Counted from the stretch's first letter, positions 1-8,523 are shown. The stretch is DNA of 64,000 nt from Rhodopseudomonas palustris (GCF_007005445.1 NZ_CP041387.1:1488001-1552000); one strand, 5' to 3'. Program-made: numbers and translations. The notes: generated by a model not told the origin, from the letters alone.

Positions 1-559
1 GCCGGGCGAACAGATCCGGAAACAGCCGCATCATGATCTCGCGGTTTTCCAGCATGTAGGAGACGCCCGACGGGGTGCGCGCATTGTCCTCCAGCACGTA
101 GAAGTGCTCGTCGTCGACCCGGACGATGTCGATCCCGGCGATGTGGACATAGACGTCGTGCGGCACCGCCTGGCCGTTCATCTCCGGGCGGAACACCGGA
201 TTCTGGAAGATCAGGTCGTCCGGAATCAGGCCGGCGCGCAGGATGTCGCGGCCGTGATAGATGTCGCGCAGGAACATGTTGAGCGCGCGCACCCGCTGCT
301 TCAGCCCCAGTTCCATCCGCGCCCATTCCTGTGCCGACAGAATGCGCGGGATGACGTCGAACGGGATCAGCCGCTCCTGCGCTTCGGCGTCGCCATACAC
401 CGCGAAGGTGATGCCGATGCGGCGAAACAGCAGCTCGGCTTCCTGGCGCCGATTGGTGAGGGCTTCGGGCGGCGTTTCGCCGAGCCAGCGGGACAATTCC
501 TGATAGGCCGCGCGAACATCGCCGCCGAGGCCGTTCATTTCATCGAACGCAACTGCCAT
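1..559 (-). CDS. Circularly permuted ATP-grasp type 2 protein (partial, C-terminus off window)
   Basis: The minus strand reads open from an ATG at 559 to the window edge, about 186 codons without a stop. The translation begins MAVAFDEMNGLGGDVRAAYQ and ends near the edge with GVSYMLENREIMMRLFPDLF, the N-terminal signature of the DUF404/DUF407 (COG2308) circularly permuted ATP-grasp family. In that family members are usually about 470 residues and often sit with an alpha-E domain protein and a transglutaminase-like protein; those would lie to the left of this window. Members are thought to ligate amino-acid or peptide-like substrates using ATP, but the substrate is unknown. Only the N-terminal part is visible, so catalytic residues further on cannot be checked. 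The start is supported by family resemblance rather than by a clear ribosome binding site. Confidence 0.85.
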   Translation of the reverse strand, partial: MAVAFDEMNGLGGDVRAAYQELSRWLGETPPEALTNRRQEAELLFRRIGITFAVYGDAEAQERLIPFDVIPRILSAQEWARMELGLKQRVRALNMFLRDIYHGRDILRAGLIPDDLIFQNPVFRPEMNGQAVPHDVYVHIAGIDIVRVDDEHFYVLEDNARTPSGVSYMLENREIMMRLFPDLFAR

Positions 560-777
560 GAAACCAGTCTGATTCCCAAGGATGCTGCGTGAGAGTGCAG
601 CATGGAACACAGCAGTAGCAAGGGGCGGGCCAGCACGATATGGAAGGAGTGGACGGTTTTTGACCGCGGGTTCACAATGTTGCCCGCAAATCGGGCGGTG
701 TGCTGCTCAAATCAGCGGCAAACGCCCCCGAGGCAGCGCCGTCGCCGGCACGTAGCAGCGGGGAAACGGAAGCATTC

Positions 778-1515
778 ATGAGCGAGATCGTTACGGCGGG
801 TATCCTGGTGATTGGCGACGAGATTCTGTCCGGCCGGACCAAGGACAAGAACATCGGTTTCATCGCCGAATACCTGACCAACATTGCGATCGATTTGCGC
901 GAGGTGCGGGTGGTCGCCGACGACGAGGACGCGATCATTGAGGCGCTGGATGCGCTGCGGTGCCGCTACACCTACGTCTTCACCACCGGCGGGATCGGTC
1001 CGACCCATGACGACATCACTGCCGACTGCGTCGCCAAGGCTTTCGGGGTCGGGATCGACTGTCACCCCGAGGTGGTGGCCCGATTCCGCGAGCGATTTTC
1101 AGAAGCTGAACTCAACGAGGCGCGGCTGCGGATGGCACGGATCCCGGATGGTGCCGAGCTGATCCAGAGCGCGACGATCATTGCGCCGGGCTTCAAGATC
1201 GGAAATGTCATCGTGATGGCTGGCGTGCCATCAATCATGCAGGCGATGATGGATATCGTCGCACCGCGGCTGAAGTCCGGCGTCAGGATGCTGTCGGAAA
1301 CGGTGAAGGCCAACGCCCGCGAGGGCGACATCGGCGGCCCGCTGCGTGAGATTGCCGCCGCGCATCCGGACACCATGATCGGCAGCTATCCGTTCCTCGA
1401 CGAGGAGCGCAAGCCGAACACCAATCTGGTGGTGCGTTCGCGCGATCCGGAAAAGCTGCAGCAGGCGATGACCGCCGTGAAGCAGATGCTGGCGGAGCTG
1501 CAGGCCGCGAAGTGA
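778..1515 (+). CDS. CinA-like MoaB/Mog-domain protein
   Basis: A 245-residue protein made only of a MoCF (MoaB/Mog, molybdopterin-binding) fold. The N-terminal GDEILSGRTKDKN (residues 13-25) and TTGGIGPTHDDIT (69-81) are the signature loops of CinA and related proteins. Full CinA proteins carry a C-terminal nicotinamide-nucleotide amidase domain of about 160 residues, which is absent here. Stand-alone members are common in alphaproteobacteria and their substrate is not established; a nucleotide or cofactor phosphate is plausible. The ATG at 778 is preferred over an in-frame upstream ATG at 700 because GGGGAAACGGA lies just upstream and the family alignment begins here. It is followed by an intergenic repeat and then gpt on the same strand. 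Confidence 0.85.
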   Translation: MSEIVTAGILVIGDEILSGRTKDKNIGFIAEYLTNIAIDLREVRVVADDEDAIIEALDALRCRYTYVFTTGGIGPTHDDITADCVAKAFGVGIDCHPEVVARFRERFSEAELNEARLRMARIPDGAELIQSATIIAPGFKIGNVIVMAGVPSIMQAMMDIVAPRLKSGVRMLSETVKANAREGDIGGPLREIAAAHPDTMIGSYPFLDEERKPNTNLVVRSRDPEKLQQAMTAVKQMLAELQAAK

Positions 1516-1527
1516 ACCAAGACAAGT

Positions 1528-1650
1528 CGTTCCCGTGATTGCGAGGAGCGTTGAGGAAGCCATCCAGAGGCGGGTGCCCCGTGCTCTGGATCGCTTCGCG
1601 GAGCCTGTGCCCCGACGGCGCAAAGCGCCGTTCCGGGTGCTCGCATGACG
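1528..1650. repeat. Intergenic palindromic repeat, cgtcattgcgag-type family
   Basis: The stretch between the CinA-like gene and gpt starts with cgttcccgtgattgcgagg and ends with ccgggtgctcgcatgacgg, with internal ccatccagag/ctctggatcg pairing. It resembles the second half of the repeat at 10143-10221 and is a divergent copy of a chromosomal extragenic palindrome. No coding potential is seen. Confidence 0.6.
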
Positions 1651-1669
1651 GAATAGTCGGAGTGAATGG

Positions 1670-2191
1670 ATGACGCAGAGCGAACCGACCGAGCAGAAGC
1701 GGGCAGGGCGTCCGTTCCCGGTGTCATGGGATCAGTTTCACCGCGATTGCCGGGCGCTGAGCTGGCGGCTCAACGAGCTCGGACCGTTTCATGCGGTAAT
1801 CGCCATCACCCGTGGCGGTCTGGTGCCGGCGGCGATCGTGGCGCGCGAACTCGGCCTGCGGGTGATCGACACGGTGTGCATCGCCAGCTACGAGCACGAC
1901 AAGCAGGGCGAACTGCAGGTGCTCAAGGGGGTGTCGGATCAGACCGCAGCGCTCGGCGGCGGCACCGGCAAGGGCCTGCTGATCATCGACGACCTGGTCG
2001 ACACCGGCAAGACCGGCCGGATGGTGCGGTCGCTGCTGCCCGACGCGCATTTCGCCGCCGTCTATGCCAAGCCGAAGGGGCGGCCGTTGGTCGATACCTT
2101 CATCACCGAAGTGTCGCAGGACACCTGGATCTTCTTCCCCTGGGACACCGGCCTCAGCTTCCAGCCGCCGCTGAAGGATGGGGCGGCGTAG
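1670..2191 (+). CDS. gpt: Xanthine-guanine phosphoribosyltransferase
   Basis: A 173-residue type I phosphoribosyltransferase. It transfers the phosphoribosyl group of PRPP to guanine or xanthine (and less well hypoxanthine), a cytosolic purine salvage step. The PRPP loop is visible as [14 protein letters not shown] (about residues 104-117), and the N-terminal [17 protein letters not shown] matches the bacterial XGPRT start, including the tryptophan-containing lead-in. The C-terminal [15 protein letters not shown] region matches the purine-stacking Trp segment of Gpt. The length is slightly more than the 152 residues of the E. coli enzyme because of an N-terminal extension of about 15 residues. 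It sits alone between repeats; guaB and guaA, which make GMP from IMP, are 20 kb away on the same strand. Confidence 0.92.
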   Translation: MTQSEPTEQKRAGRPFPVSWDQFHRDCRALSWRLNELGPFHAVIAITRGGLVPAAIVARELGLRVIDTVCIASYEHDKQGELQVLKGVSDQTAALGGGTGKGLLIIDDLVDTGKTGRMVRSLLPDAHFAAVYAKPKGRPLVDTFITEVSQDTWIFFPWDTGLSFQPPLKDGAA

Positions 2192-2196
2192 GGGCG

Positions 2197-2379
2197 CTAG
2201 TCAAAGGGGAGCGGAAGCGTTTCGTCCCAGGCGATGACTGTAATTGCAACGGGTTCGCCCGTTTGATCTTTTCGTCTAAGCGCTCGCACTGCTGCTTCAT
2301 ATGAATCATGGAAGGTCGCGCTTGGATATCGGATGCCATCATTCTTACTTTTGAATACGATCACGTATTTGCAATCCAT
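2197..2379 (-). CDS. Small uncharacterised protein
   Basis: A 60-residue ORF read leftwards, convergent with gpt and ending only 6 bases past it. I do not recognise a family. It has a very good ribosome binding site, AGGAGAG about 6 bases before the ATG at 2379, which is the main reason to call it. The composition is mixed and non-repetitive: an N-terminal MDCKYVIVFKSK beta-strand-like segment, a middle helix (DSYEAAVRALRR) and a C-terminal strand (VAITVIAWDETLPL), consistent with a small alpha/beta fold, possibly a DUF2188-like or similar small domain, though that is a guess. The A+T content of its upstream region is higher than that of its neighbours. Confidence 0.6.
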   Translation of the reverse strand: MDCKYVIVFKSKNDGIRYPSATFHDSYEAAVRALRRKDQTGEPVAITVIAWDETLPLPFD

Positions 2380-2486
2380 TTATCTCTCCTGTTCAAAGAA
2401 ATAATCGAGCCAGTGAATGAGAGCACCGTTACACGAATTATGCAAATGACCAGCAGCTATCGCAGTTATAATCATTTTCAATCAAG

Positions 2487-3161
2487 ATGCCGCTGCAGAA
2501 CCGCGTGACGCCGTTCGGTGACATTGTCGCGGTGGCGAGCCGCGGGCTGTTCACCGGCAATCGCGGCATCATTCACGACCCGGCGACCAGGACGCTGCTG
2601 AAGCGGCGGTGGTCGAGCCCGGCGTGGATCACATGTACTTGCGACTTCCGCGGCCGCCGCCGCGACGTGATGGCGACGCGGAGCTGGACCGAGCTGTTCT
2701 TTCTCGACGAGGCCACCGCGCTCGCGGCCGGGCATCGGCCTTGCTACTACTGCCGCCGCACCGACGCGAATGCCTTCGCCGCCGCCTGGGCGCGCGGCAA
2801 CGGGCTCGAGCAAGTCAGCGCCAGACAGATCGACGCCACATTGCATCGCGAACGGCTCGACCGCCGCGCCAAGCGGCTGCATCCGCTGCCGTGTCCGATC
2901 GGTGAGTTGCCGGATGGAGCGATGGTCGCGGACGCAAAGCGCGACGATGCCGGCGGCCGCGATCTTGCGTTTGCGGGCACTGCTTATCTTTCCACCCGGG
3001 GCGGGTTTCTGCGGTGGTCGTTTGAGGGTTATCAGCCGGCCGAAGTGGTGGTGATCGACGGCTTGCAGGATCGTCTCGTCCTGCTCACGCCACCATCGAC
3101 GCTAAGGGCTCTCGAAGCCGGGTATCAACCCGCACTGCATCCGACCGCAGGCACAACCTAA
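2487..3161 (+). CDS. Conserved hypothetical protein with CxC and CxxC motifs
   Basis: A 224-residue protein that I cannot assign to a named family with certainty. Two cysteine motifs are visible: ITCTCDFRGR around residues 48-57 and HRPCYYCRR around residues 83-91. A CxC/CxxC pair of this kind would suit a small metal-binding knuckle. The rest is Arg- and Ala-rich with no signal peptide or membrane segment, so it is probably cytosolic. The start has only a weak Shine-Dalgarno sequence (caatcaag) and the upstream 100 bases are AT-rich, which may hold its promoter. A repeat begins immediately after the stop. Confidence 0.65.
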   Translation: MPLQNRVTPFGDIVAVASRGLFTGNRGIIHDPATRTLLKRRWSSPAWITCTCDFRGRRRDVMATRSWTELFFLDEATALAAGHRPCYYCRRTDANAFAAAWARGNGLEQVSARQIDATLHRERLDRRAKRLHPLPCPIGELPDGAMVADAKRDDAGGRDLAFAGTAYLSTRGGFLRWSFEGYQPAEVVVIDGLQDRLVLLTPPSTLRALEAGYQPALHPTAGTT

Positions 3162-3282
3162 CCCCGTCATTCCGGGGCGCTCGCGCAGCGAGCGAGCCCG
3201 GAATCTCGACGTGAGTGAAGCGCTGTGCTCGTAACTACTCGATTCCGGGTTCGCCGCTGTGCGGCGCCCCGGAATGACGGGG
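3162..3282. repeat. Extragenic palindrome, cgtcattccgggg family
   Basis: Opens with ccccgtcattccggggcgct and closes with gcgccccggaatgacgggg, forming a long imperfect hairpin with internal gcgcagcgagcgagcccgg and ccgggttcgccgctgtgcgg segments. Related copies occur at 5272, 8524, 8651, 8771, 10229 and 24498. Confidence 0.85.
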
Positions 3283-3368
3283 AGAGGTTGGTGACGAACG
3301 AGAGGCTGGCGGTGAAACGGCACTCGCGTCCGATTACTTGAACCGCTGCCGCACTAGCACTGCCCCGC

Positions 3369-4391
3369 TTACTTGAACCGCTCCCGCGCCAGTTCGGCGC
3401 CCTTGCCGAGCGCGGCGAGCTTGGCTTCGGCAATGTCGCGGCGCATCGGGGCCATGCCGCAATTGGTGGTGGCGACGATGTTGCTCTTCGGCACGTAGCG
3501 CATCACCGCCTCGATGGTTTCGCAGACATCGTCCGCCGTTTCGACCTCGTCGCTGGCGACGTCGATGACGCCGGCCTGCACGATCTTGCCCTTGAGCAGC
3601 GACAACAGTTCCAGCGGCACTTTCGAATTGCGGCACTCGACCGCGACCTGCTGGATTGCGCTCTTGTCGATCGCCGGGAAGATGTCCTCGTATTGCCGCC
3701 ACTCGGCGCCGAGCGTTTCCTTCCAATCGGTGTTGGCCTTGATGCCATAGCCGTAGCAGATGTGGACGGCGGTGGCGCAGGTGAGGCCCTCGGCGGCGCG
3801 TTCCAGCGCCTTGACGCCCCAGTCGGCGGCTTCGCTCATGTAGACATTGAATGCCGGCTCGTCGAACTGGATCATGTCGATGCCGTCGGCGGCGAGCGCC
3901 TTGGCTTCCTCGTTCAAGAGCTCGGCGAAGGCGAACGCCATCTTGACTCGGTCGCCGTAGTAGCGGTCCGCAATGGTGTCGATGATCGTCATCGGGCCGG
4001 GCAGGGTGAACTTGATCTTGTGCGTGCTATGCGCTCGCGCGATCTGTCCTTCGAAGCCGTGAACGCGGCCTTTCAGCCGCAGCGGCGCCACCACCTGTGG
4101 CACCATCGCTTTGTAGCGGTCGTTGCGGATGCCCATCTCGACCTTGTGGGCGAAATCGATGCCCTCGACGGCTTCCAGGAAGCCGTGCACGAAGTGCTGC
4201 CGCGCCTGCTCGCCTTCGGTGACGATGTCGACGCCGTAATCCTCCTGCAGCTTCAGCGCCAGGATGGTGGCGTCGCGCTTGGCGCGGACCAACTCGTCGC
4301 CGCTCGACTTCCACGGTGCCCACAGCTTGTTGGGCTCGGCGAGCCATTCCGGCTTCGGCAACGAGCCGGCGATCGTGGTCGGAAACAGCAT
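3369..4391 (-). CDS. MetE-like cobalamin-independent methionine synthase domain protein
   Basis: A 340-residue protein matching the C-terminal catalytic half of MetE (5-methyltetrahydropteroyltriglutamate-homocysteine methyltransferase). It starts MLFPTTIAGSLPKPEWL, typical of stand-alone core MetE proteins. Candidate zinc ligands are visible: His and Cys in AVHICYGYG, Glu in VECRNS, and Cys in TTNCGMAP. FDEPAF provides the substrate-pocket Asp/Glu. The N-terminal half of full-length MetE (about 750 residues), which helps bind folate, is missing. The methyl donor of such short forms is uncertain; some use methylcobalamin or other small donors. GGGAGCG lies 4 bases upstream of the ATG. No cobalamin or SAM riboswitch was recognised in the 134-base gap to the divergent GST gene. 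Confidence 0.85.
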   Translation of the reverse strand: MLFPTTIAGSLPKPEWLAEPNKLWAPWKSSGDELVRAKRDATILALKLQEDYGVDIVTEGEQARQHFVHGFLEAVEGIDFAHKVEMGIRNDRYKAMVPQVVAPLRLKGRVHGFEGQIARAHSTHKIKFTLPGPMTIIDTIADRYYGDRVKMAFAFAELLNEEAKALAADGIDMIQFDEPAFNVYMSEAADWGVKALERAAEGLTCATAVHICYGYGIKANTDWKETLGAEWRQYEDIFPAIDKSAIQQVAVECRNSKVPLELLSLLKGKIVQAGVIDVASDEVETADDVCETIEAVMRYVPKSNIVATTNCGMAPMRRDIAEAKLAALGKGAELARERFK

Positions 4392-4525
4392 CGTTCGCTC
4401 CCTTGTGGCGTGGTTGGAAGCCTCTGTGCCATGTTCGCGGCGGGGCGTACAGCAGCGCGAGACCGAGGTGACAAGCCGGCCGAAGCCGGGCTAGGATCGG
4501 CGCAAACCCGTCAAGAGGACGCCCC

Positions 4526-5245
4526 ATGATCGATCTGTATTACGCGCCGACGCCGAACGGCTGGAAGATCTCGATCATGCTCGAAGAGTGCGGCCTGCCT
4601 TACAAGGTGGTGCCGATGCAGCTCGGCCGAGGCGATCAGCACCAGCCGGAATTTCTGGCGCTCAGCCCCAACGGACGGATGCCGGCGATCGTCGATCATG
4701 CGCCGATGGGCGGCGGCGCGCCGCTGTCGGTGTTCGAGAGCGGGGCGATCCTGATCTATCTGGCGGAAAAATCCGGCCAGTTGATGCCGGCCGAGACGCG
4801 GGCGCGTTTCGAGGTGATGCAGTGGCTGATGTGGCAGATGGCCGGGCTCGGGCCGATGCTCGGCCAGAACGGCCATTTTCTGCTGTATGCGCCGGAGAAG
4901 ATCCCTTACGCGATCGACCGCTACAGCCGCGAAGCGAAGCGGCTGTACGGCGTGCTGGATCGCCGGCTGGCCGACCGCGATCACATTGCGGGCGACTACT
5001 CGATCGCCGACATCGCCTGCTTTCCCTGGATCATGACCCACAAGGCGCAGGGGCTTTCGCTGGACGACTATCCGAACCTGAAGCGCTGGTACGCGGCGCT
5101 GCGCACTCGGCCCAAGCTGCAGGCCGGTCTCGCCCTCGGCAAGGAGGACAAGAAGCCGATGGACGAGCAGGCCCGCAAGCTGCTGTTCGGCGTCGACAAG
5201 CCAGCGCACGCCGACGCGCAGGCGCAGAGCGCGCAGCAGCAGTGA
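4526..5245 (+). CDS. Glutathione S-transferase family protein (YfcG/YghU-like)
   Basis: A 239-residue cytosolic GST. The N-terminal thioredoxin fold begins MIDLYYAPTPNGWKISIMLE, and the Asn/Gly turn after TPN replaces a catalytic Ser/Tyr/Cys, as in the YfcG/YghU (Nu-class) group that binds two glutathiones and has disulfide-bond reductase activity. LSPNGRMPAIVD supplies the cis-Pro, and VFESGAILIYLAEK is the glutathione gamma-glutamyl-binding Glu-Ser pair. The C-terminal helical domain contains the N-cap motif YSIADIACFPW. RBS AAGAGGA precedes the ATG. It heads a same-strand run of redox and acyl-CoA genes extending to 8.5 kb, but a repeat separates it from the next gene. Confidence 0.88.
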   Translation: MIDLYYAPTPNGWKISIMLEECGLPYKVVPMQLGRGDQHQPEFLALSPNGRMPAIVDHAPMGGGAPLSVFESGAILIYLAEKSGQLMPAETRARFEVMQWLMWQMAGLGPMLGQNGHFLLYAPEKIPYAIDRYSREAKRLYGVLDRRLADRDHIAGDYSIADIACFPWIMTHKAQGLSLDDYPNLKRWYAALRTRPKLQAGLALGKEDKKPMDEQARKLLFGVDKPAHADAQAQSAQQQ

Positions 5246-5271
5246 GGGGCCAGCTTCACAGCTTCCGCGTC

Positions 5272-5377
5272 CGTCATTCCGGGGCGCGCCGCAGGCGCGA
5301 ACCCGGAATCCCGAGATGTTCTGAACCACTGGATTCTGGGGTCGCTCGCGGGCTGATGCGAGCGCCCCGGAATGACG
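5272..5377. repeat. Extragenic palindrome, cgtcattccgggg family
   Basis: Between the GST gene and the next ORF, cgtcattccggggcgcgccg opens and agcgccccggaatgacg closes an imperfect hairpin with internal gcaggcgcgaacccgg and gtcgctcgcgggctgatgcg segments. Confidence 0.85.
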
Positions 5378-5427
5378 AGATCAGTTTGAACGACGAACAA
5401 TAATCAACAACAACGGAGGAAATCCCG

Positions 5428-6048
5428 ATGCTCGAATTCTTCTTCGATTGCTCCAGTCCCTGGACCTATCTCGCCTTCCACAACATCCAGCCGCTGGCGA
5501 AAGAGATGGGCGAGGAGATCTCCTGGCGGCCGATCCTGGTCGGCGGCATCTTCAACTCGGTCAATCCGAGCGTGTACGAATCGCGCAAGACGCCGGTGCC
5601 GCTGAAGGCGCGCTACATGGTCAAGGACCTGTCGGATTGGGCGCGCTCGGCGGGCCTTCCGATCAAGATGCCGCCCAGCGTGTTTCCGGTGAACAGCGTC
5701 AAGGCGATGCGCGGCTGTCTGTGGCTGCTGCGCGACAAGCCCGACGCGATGGTGCCGTTCGCGACCGCGGTGTTCGAAGCCTATTGGGGCGACGACCAGG
5801 ACATCTCCAAGGACGAGGTGCTGAGCGCGATCTGCACCCGGTGCGGCCTCGACCCGAAGGCGTTGTTCGCCGGAATCGCCGAGCAGAGCATCAAGGACCA
5901 GCTCAAGGACAACACCGACGAGGTGATGGCGCGCGGCGGCTTCGGCTCGCCGACGATCTTTGTGGACAAGACCGACATGTATTTCGGCAACGACCGGCTG
6001 CCGCTGGTGCGCGAAGCGCTGGCGCGGCGCAAGGCGGGTGCCGCCTGA
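5428..6048 (+). CDS. DsbA-family 2-hydroxychromene-2-carboxylate isomerase-like protein
   Basis: A 206-residue thioredoxin-fold protein of the kappa-GST/HCCA isomerase type. The N-terminal LEFFFDCSSPWTYLAFHN carries the D-(C/F)-S-S-P-W motif, with the Ser of SSPW in the catalytic position for glutathione. FGSPTIFVDKTDMYFGNDRL near the C-terminus is the cis-Pro and substrate-closing segment. HCCA isomerase acts in naphthalene breakdown, but most genomic homologues have unknown substrates. An excellent RBS (CGGAGGAAA) is present. Its TGA overlaps the ATG of the next gene by one base (TGATG), so it is translationally coupled to the quinone reductase. Confidence 0.85.
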   Translation: MLEFFFDCSSPWTYLAFHNIQPLAKEMGEEISWRPILVGGIFNSVNPSVYESRKTPVPLKARYMVKDLSDWARSAGLPIKMPPSVFPVNSVKAMRGCLWLLRDKPDAMVPFATAVFEAYWGDDQDISKDEVLSAICTRCGLDPKALFAGIAEQSIKDQLKDNTDEVMARGGFGSPTIFVDKTDMYFGNDRLPLVREALARRKAGAA

Positions 6049-7022
6049 TGCCGAAGGCTGTGGTGTGCCGCGAACTCGGCCCTCCCGAGTCGCTGCGGCT
6101 TGAAGAGATCGACCGCAAGGCGTTGAAGCCGGGCGAGGTGCGGGTCGCGATCCGCGCCGCCGGTATCAACTTCCCCGACATCCTGATGTGCGCCGGCGAG
6201 TATCAGCTCAAGCCGGAGCTGCCGTTCATTCCCGGCATGGAAGCGGCCGGCGAGATCATCGAACTCGGCGCTGATGTTGCAAACGTGAAGCTCGGCGATC
6301 GCGTCATCGTCAAGCTGCGGTTCGGCGCTTATGCCGAAGAGGTGGTGGCCGCGGCCTCACAGCTCACGCCGGCGCCGGCGAATTTCGACTTCGCCGAAGC
6401 TGCGACTTATCTGGCCGGCCACGGCACCGCCTGGCACGGGCTGGTCGAACGCGGCCAGCTTCAGCCGGGCGAAGTGCTGCTGGTGCACGGCGGCGGCGGC
6501 GGCGTCGGGCTCGCGGCGGTCGAGGTCGGCAAATATCTCGGCGCATGCGTGATCGCCGCGGCGTCGAGCGAAGAGAAGCTCGCGGTGGCGCGGCAGCGCG
6601 GCGCGGACCACGGCATCCTGTATGGTGCCGAGCCGTTCCGGGATGCGGTCAAGCGCATCACCGACGGCCGCGGCGCCGACGTGGTGTTCGATCCGGTCGG
6701 CGGCCAGATCTTCGAAGACAGCGTGCGCTGTATCAATTGGGGCGCGCGGCTGCTGGTGGTGGGCTTCACCGGCGGCATCGGGCTCGCTCGCACCAACCTG
6801 ATCCTGATGAAGGGCGCAAGCGTGATCGGCGTCCGCGCCGGCGAGGCGGTGCGGCGTGATCCGGCGCGCGGCGAGCAGCGCACCGCCAAGCTGCTCGAAC
6901 TCGCCGCCACGGGCGTGCTGCGGCCGAACATCTCGCATCGCGTGCCGCTGACCGAATGGGCGCGCGGCATGCGGCTGCTGATCGACCGCAAGGCGATCGG
7001 CCGGGTCGCGCTGCTCCCGTAA
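6048..7022 (+). CDS. NADPH:quinone oxidoreductase family protein (MDR superfamily)
   Basis: A 324-residue medium-chain dehydrogenase/reductase without the structural zinc lobe, as in the Qor group. The N-terminal GroES-like domain contains RAAGINFPDILMCAGEY and PFIPGMEAAGEI. The Rossmann glycine motif is VHGGGGGVGLAAVEVGKYLG (about residues 145-164). It probably reduces quinones or enones with NADPH. The ATG overlaps the stop of the preceding isomerase gene. A 91-base gap follows before the MaoC gene, so the four genes from 5428 to 8517 could be one transcript. Confidence 0.88.
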   Translation: MPKAVVCRELGPPESLRLEEIDRKALKPGEVRVAIRAAGINFPDILMCAGEYQLKPELPFIPGMEAAGEIIELGADVANVKLGDRVIVKLRFGAYAEEVVAAASQLTPAPANFDFAEAATYLAGHGTAWHGLVERGQLQPGEVLLVHGGGGGVGLAAVEVGKYLGACVIAAASSEEKLAVARQRGADHGILYGAEPFRDAVKRITDGRGADVVFDPVGGQIFEDSVRCINWGARLLVVGFTGGIGLARTNLILMKGASVIGVRAGEAVRRDPARGEQRTAKLLELAATGVLRPNISHRVPLTEWARGMRLLIDRKAIGRVALLP

Positions 7023-7113
7023 CGCGGAATTTTCGGCGCCCGCGGCGAGCGAAGATTTCGCTTGGCGCGGGTTTCGCGATGTGGAATGTGCAGCGCGAAA
7101 CAACGAGGTTGGA

Positions 7114-7581
7114 ATGACCACTGAACTGGAACTCGACGCCTATATGAAGCTGGTCGGCACCGAGATCGGGGTGTCGGAATGGCACGTGGTCGATCAGAAG
7201 CGGATCGATCAGTTCGCCGACTGCACCGAGGATTGGCAGTTCATCCACGTCGATCCCGTGCGCGCCGCGCGCGAGACGCCGTTCGGCACCACCATCGCCC
7301 ACGGCTTCCTGACGCTGTCGATGCTGAGCGTGTTCTCCTACGAGGCGATGCCGCGCATCAAGGGCGTCACCATGGGCGTCAATTACGGCTTCGACCGGCT
7401 GCGCTTCATTTCGCCGGTGAAGGCGGGCTCGCGCGTGCGCGGCCGTTTCATGCTGGCTGAAGCCACTATGCGCAAGCCGGGCGAATTGTTGTCGCGTACC
7501 AGCGTCAACGTCGAAATCGAGGGCGAGAAGCGCTCGGCCCTCGTGGCTGACTGGCTCGGCCTGATCTACTTCGAACAATAA
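7114..7581 (+). CDS. MaoC-family acyl-CoA dehydratase/hydratase
   Basis: A 155-residue single hotdog-domain protein. The (R)-hydratase signature is visible as DWQFIHVDPVRA followed by IAHGFLTLS, giving the Asp and His used to add water to a 2-enoyl-CoA. The ATG at 7114 is preferred to an upstream GTG because GAGGTTGGA lies directly before it and the family begins around ELDAYMKLVGTEIG. The next gene encodes a hydroxyacyl-CoA dehydrogenase-like SDR 18 bases away; together they could carry out the hydration and dehydrogenation steps of a beta-oxidation-like route, the same two activities fused in eukaryotic peroxisomal multifunctional enzyme 2. Confidence 0.9.
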   Translation: MTTELELDAYMKLVGTEIGVSEWHVVDQKRIDQFADCTEDWQFIHVDPVRAARETPFGTTIAHGFLTLSMLSVFSYEAMPRIKGVTMGVNYGFDRLRFISPVKAGSRVRGRFMLAEATMRKPGELLSRTSVNVEIEGEKRSALVADWLGLIYFEQ

Positions 7582-7599
7582 TCCGGGGAAACAACACAC

Positions 7600-8517
7600 A
7601 TGGCTATCAGGTTCGACGGACGCGTCGCCATCGTCACCGGCGCGGGCAATGGTCTCGGCCGCGCGCATGCGCTGGGTCTCGCGGCGCTCGGCGCCAAGGT
7701 GGTGGTGAACGATTTCGGCGGTGCGCGCGACGGCACCGGCGGCTCGATGACCGCGGCCGAGACCGTGGTCGAAGAGATCAGGAAGGCCGGCGGCACCGCG
7801 ATGGCCGACGGCGCCGACGTGTCGAACTACGAGCAGGTCCAGGCGATGGTCGCCAAGGCGACCAAGGAGTGGGGCAGCGTCGATCTTCTGGTCGCCAACG
7901 CCGGCATCCTGCGCGACAAGTCGTTCGGCAAGATGGAGCTCAGCGACTTCCAGAAGGTGATCGACGTGCATCTCGCCGGCACGTTCTACTGCTGCAAGGC
8001 GGTGTGGGACGGCATGAAGGAGCGCAACTACGGCCGCATCGTGCTGACCACCTCGTCGTCGGGCATGTTCGGCAATTTCGGCCAGGCCAACTACGGTGCC
8101 GCGAAGGCCGGCATCGTCGGTTTGATGAACGTGCTGGCGCAGGAAGGCCGCAAGACCGACATCCGTGTCAACACCGTGTCGCCGACCGCCGCGACCCGCA
8201 TGACCGAAGAGCTGCTGCCGCCGCAGGCGCTGGCCCTGATGAAGCCGGAGGCGATCACCCCCGCGGTGCTGTTCCTGCTCAGCGACAACGCGCCGACCCG
8301 CACCACGCTCGGCGCCGGCGCCGGCTCGTTCGCGCAGATCAAGATCATCGAGACCGAAGGCATCAACCTGCCCGAGGAGGAGTGGACCCCCGACGCGATC
8401 GCCGCCCACTTCGCCGAGATCAGCGACGACTCCAAGGCTCAGGCGCTCGAAGGCGCGTTCCAGCAGACGCAGAAATACGTCGCGCAGGCCGCCGCAAGGC
8501 TCGGCATCAAGATGTAA
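7600..8517 (+). CDS. SDR-family (3R)-hydroxyacyl-CoA dehydrogenase-like protein
   Basis: A 305-residue short-chain dehydrogenase. The cofactor motif is TGAGNGLGRAHALGLA (residues 13-28), NANAG is represented by VANAGIL, and the catalytic triad lies in TSSSGMFGNFGQANYGAAKAG (Ser, Tyr, Lys). The VVVNDFGGARDGTG segment after the second strand is typical of the peroxisomal MFE-2 N-terminal dehydrogenase. About 60 C-terminal residues after the usual SDR core (NLPEEEWTPDAIAAHF onwards) also match that subgroup. It follows the MaoC gene closely and is the last gene of the run; an array of extragenic palindromes begins 6 bases after the stop. Confidence 0.9.
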   Translation: MAIRFDGRVAIVTGAGNGLGRAHALGLAALGAKVVVNDFGGARDGTGGSMTAAETVVEEIRKAGGTAMADGADVSNYEQVQAMVAKATKEWGSVDLLVANAGILRDKSFGKMELSDFQKVIDVHLAGTFYCCKAVWDGMKERNYGRIVLTTSSSGMFGNFGQANYGAAKAGIVGLMNVLAQEGRKTDIRVNTVSPTAATRMTEELLPPQALALMKPEAITPAVLFLLSDNAPTRTTLGAGAGSFAQIKIIETEGINLPEEEWTPDAIAAHFAEISDDSKAQALEGAFQQTQKYVAQAAARLGIKM

Positions 8518-8523
8518 GGCGGT

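Noticed and set aside
4392..4525. Possible cobalamin or SAM riboswitch upstream of the MetE-like gene
   Set aside because: The gap is only 134 bases and no B12-box or SAM-II-like pattern was seen.
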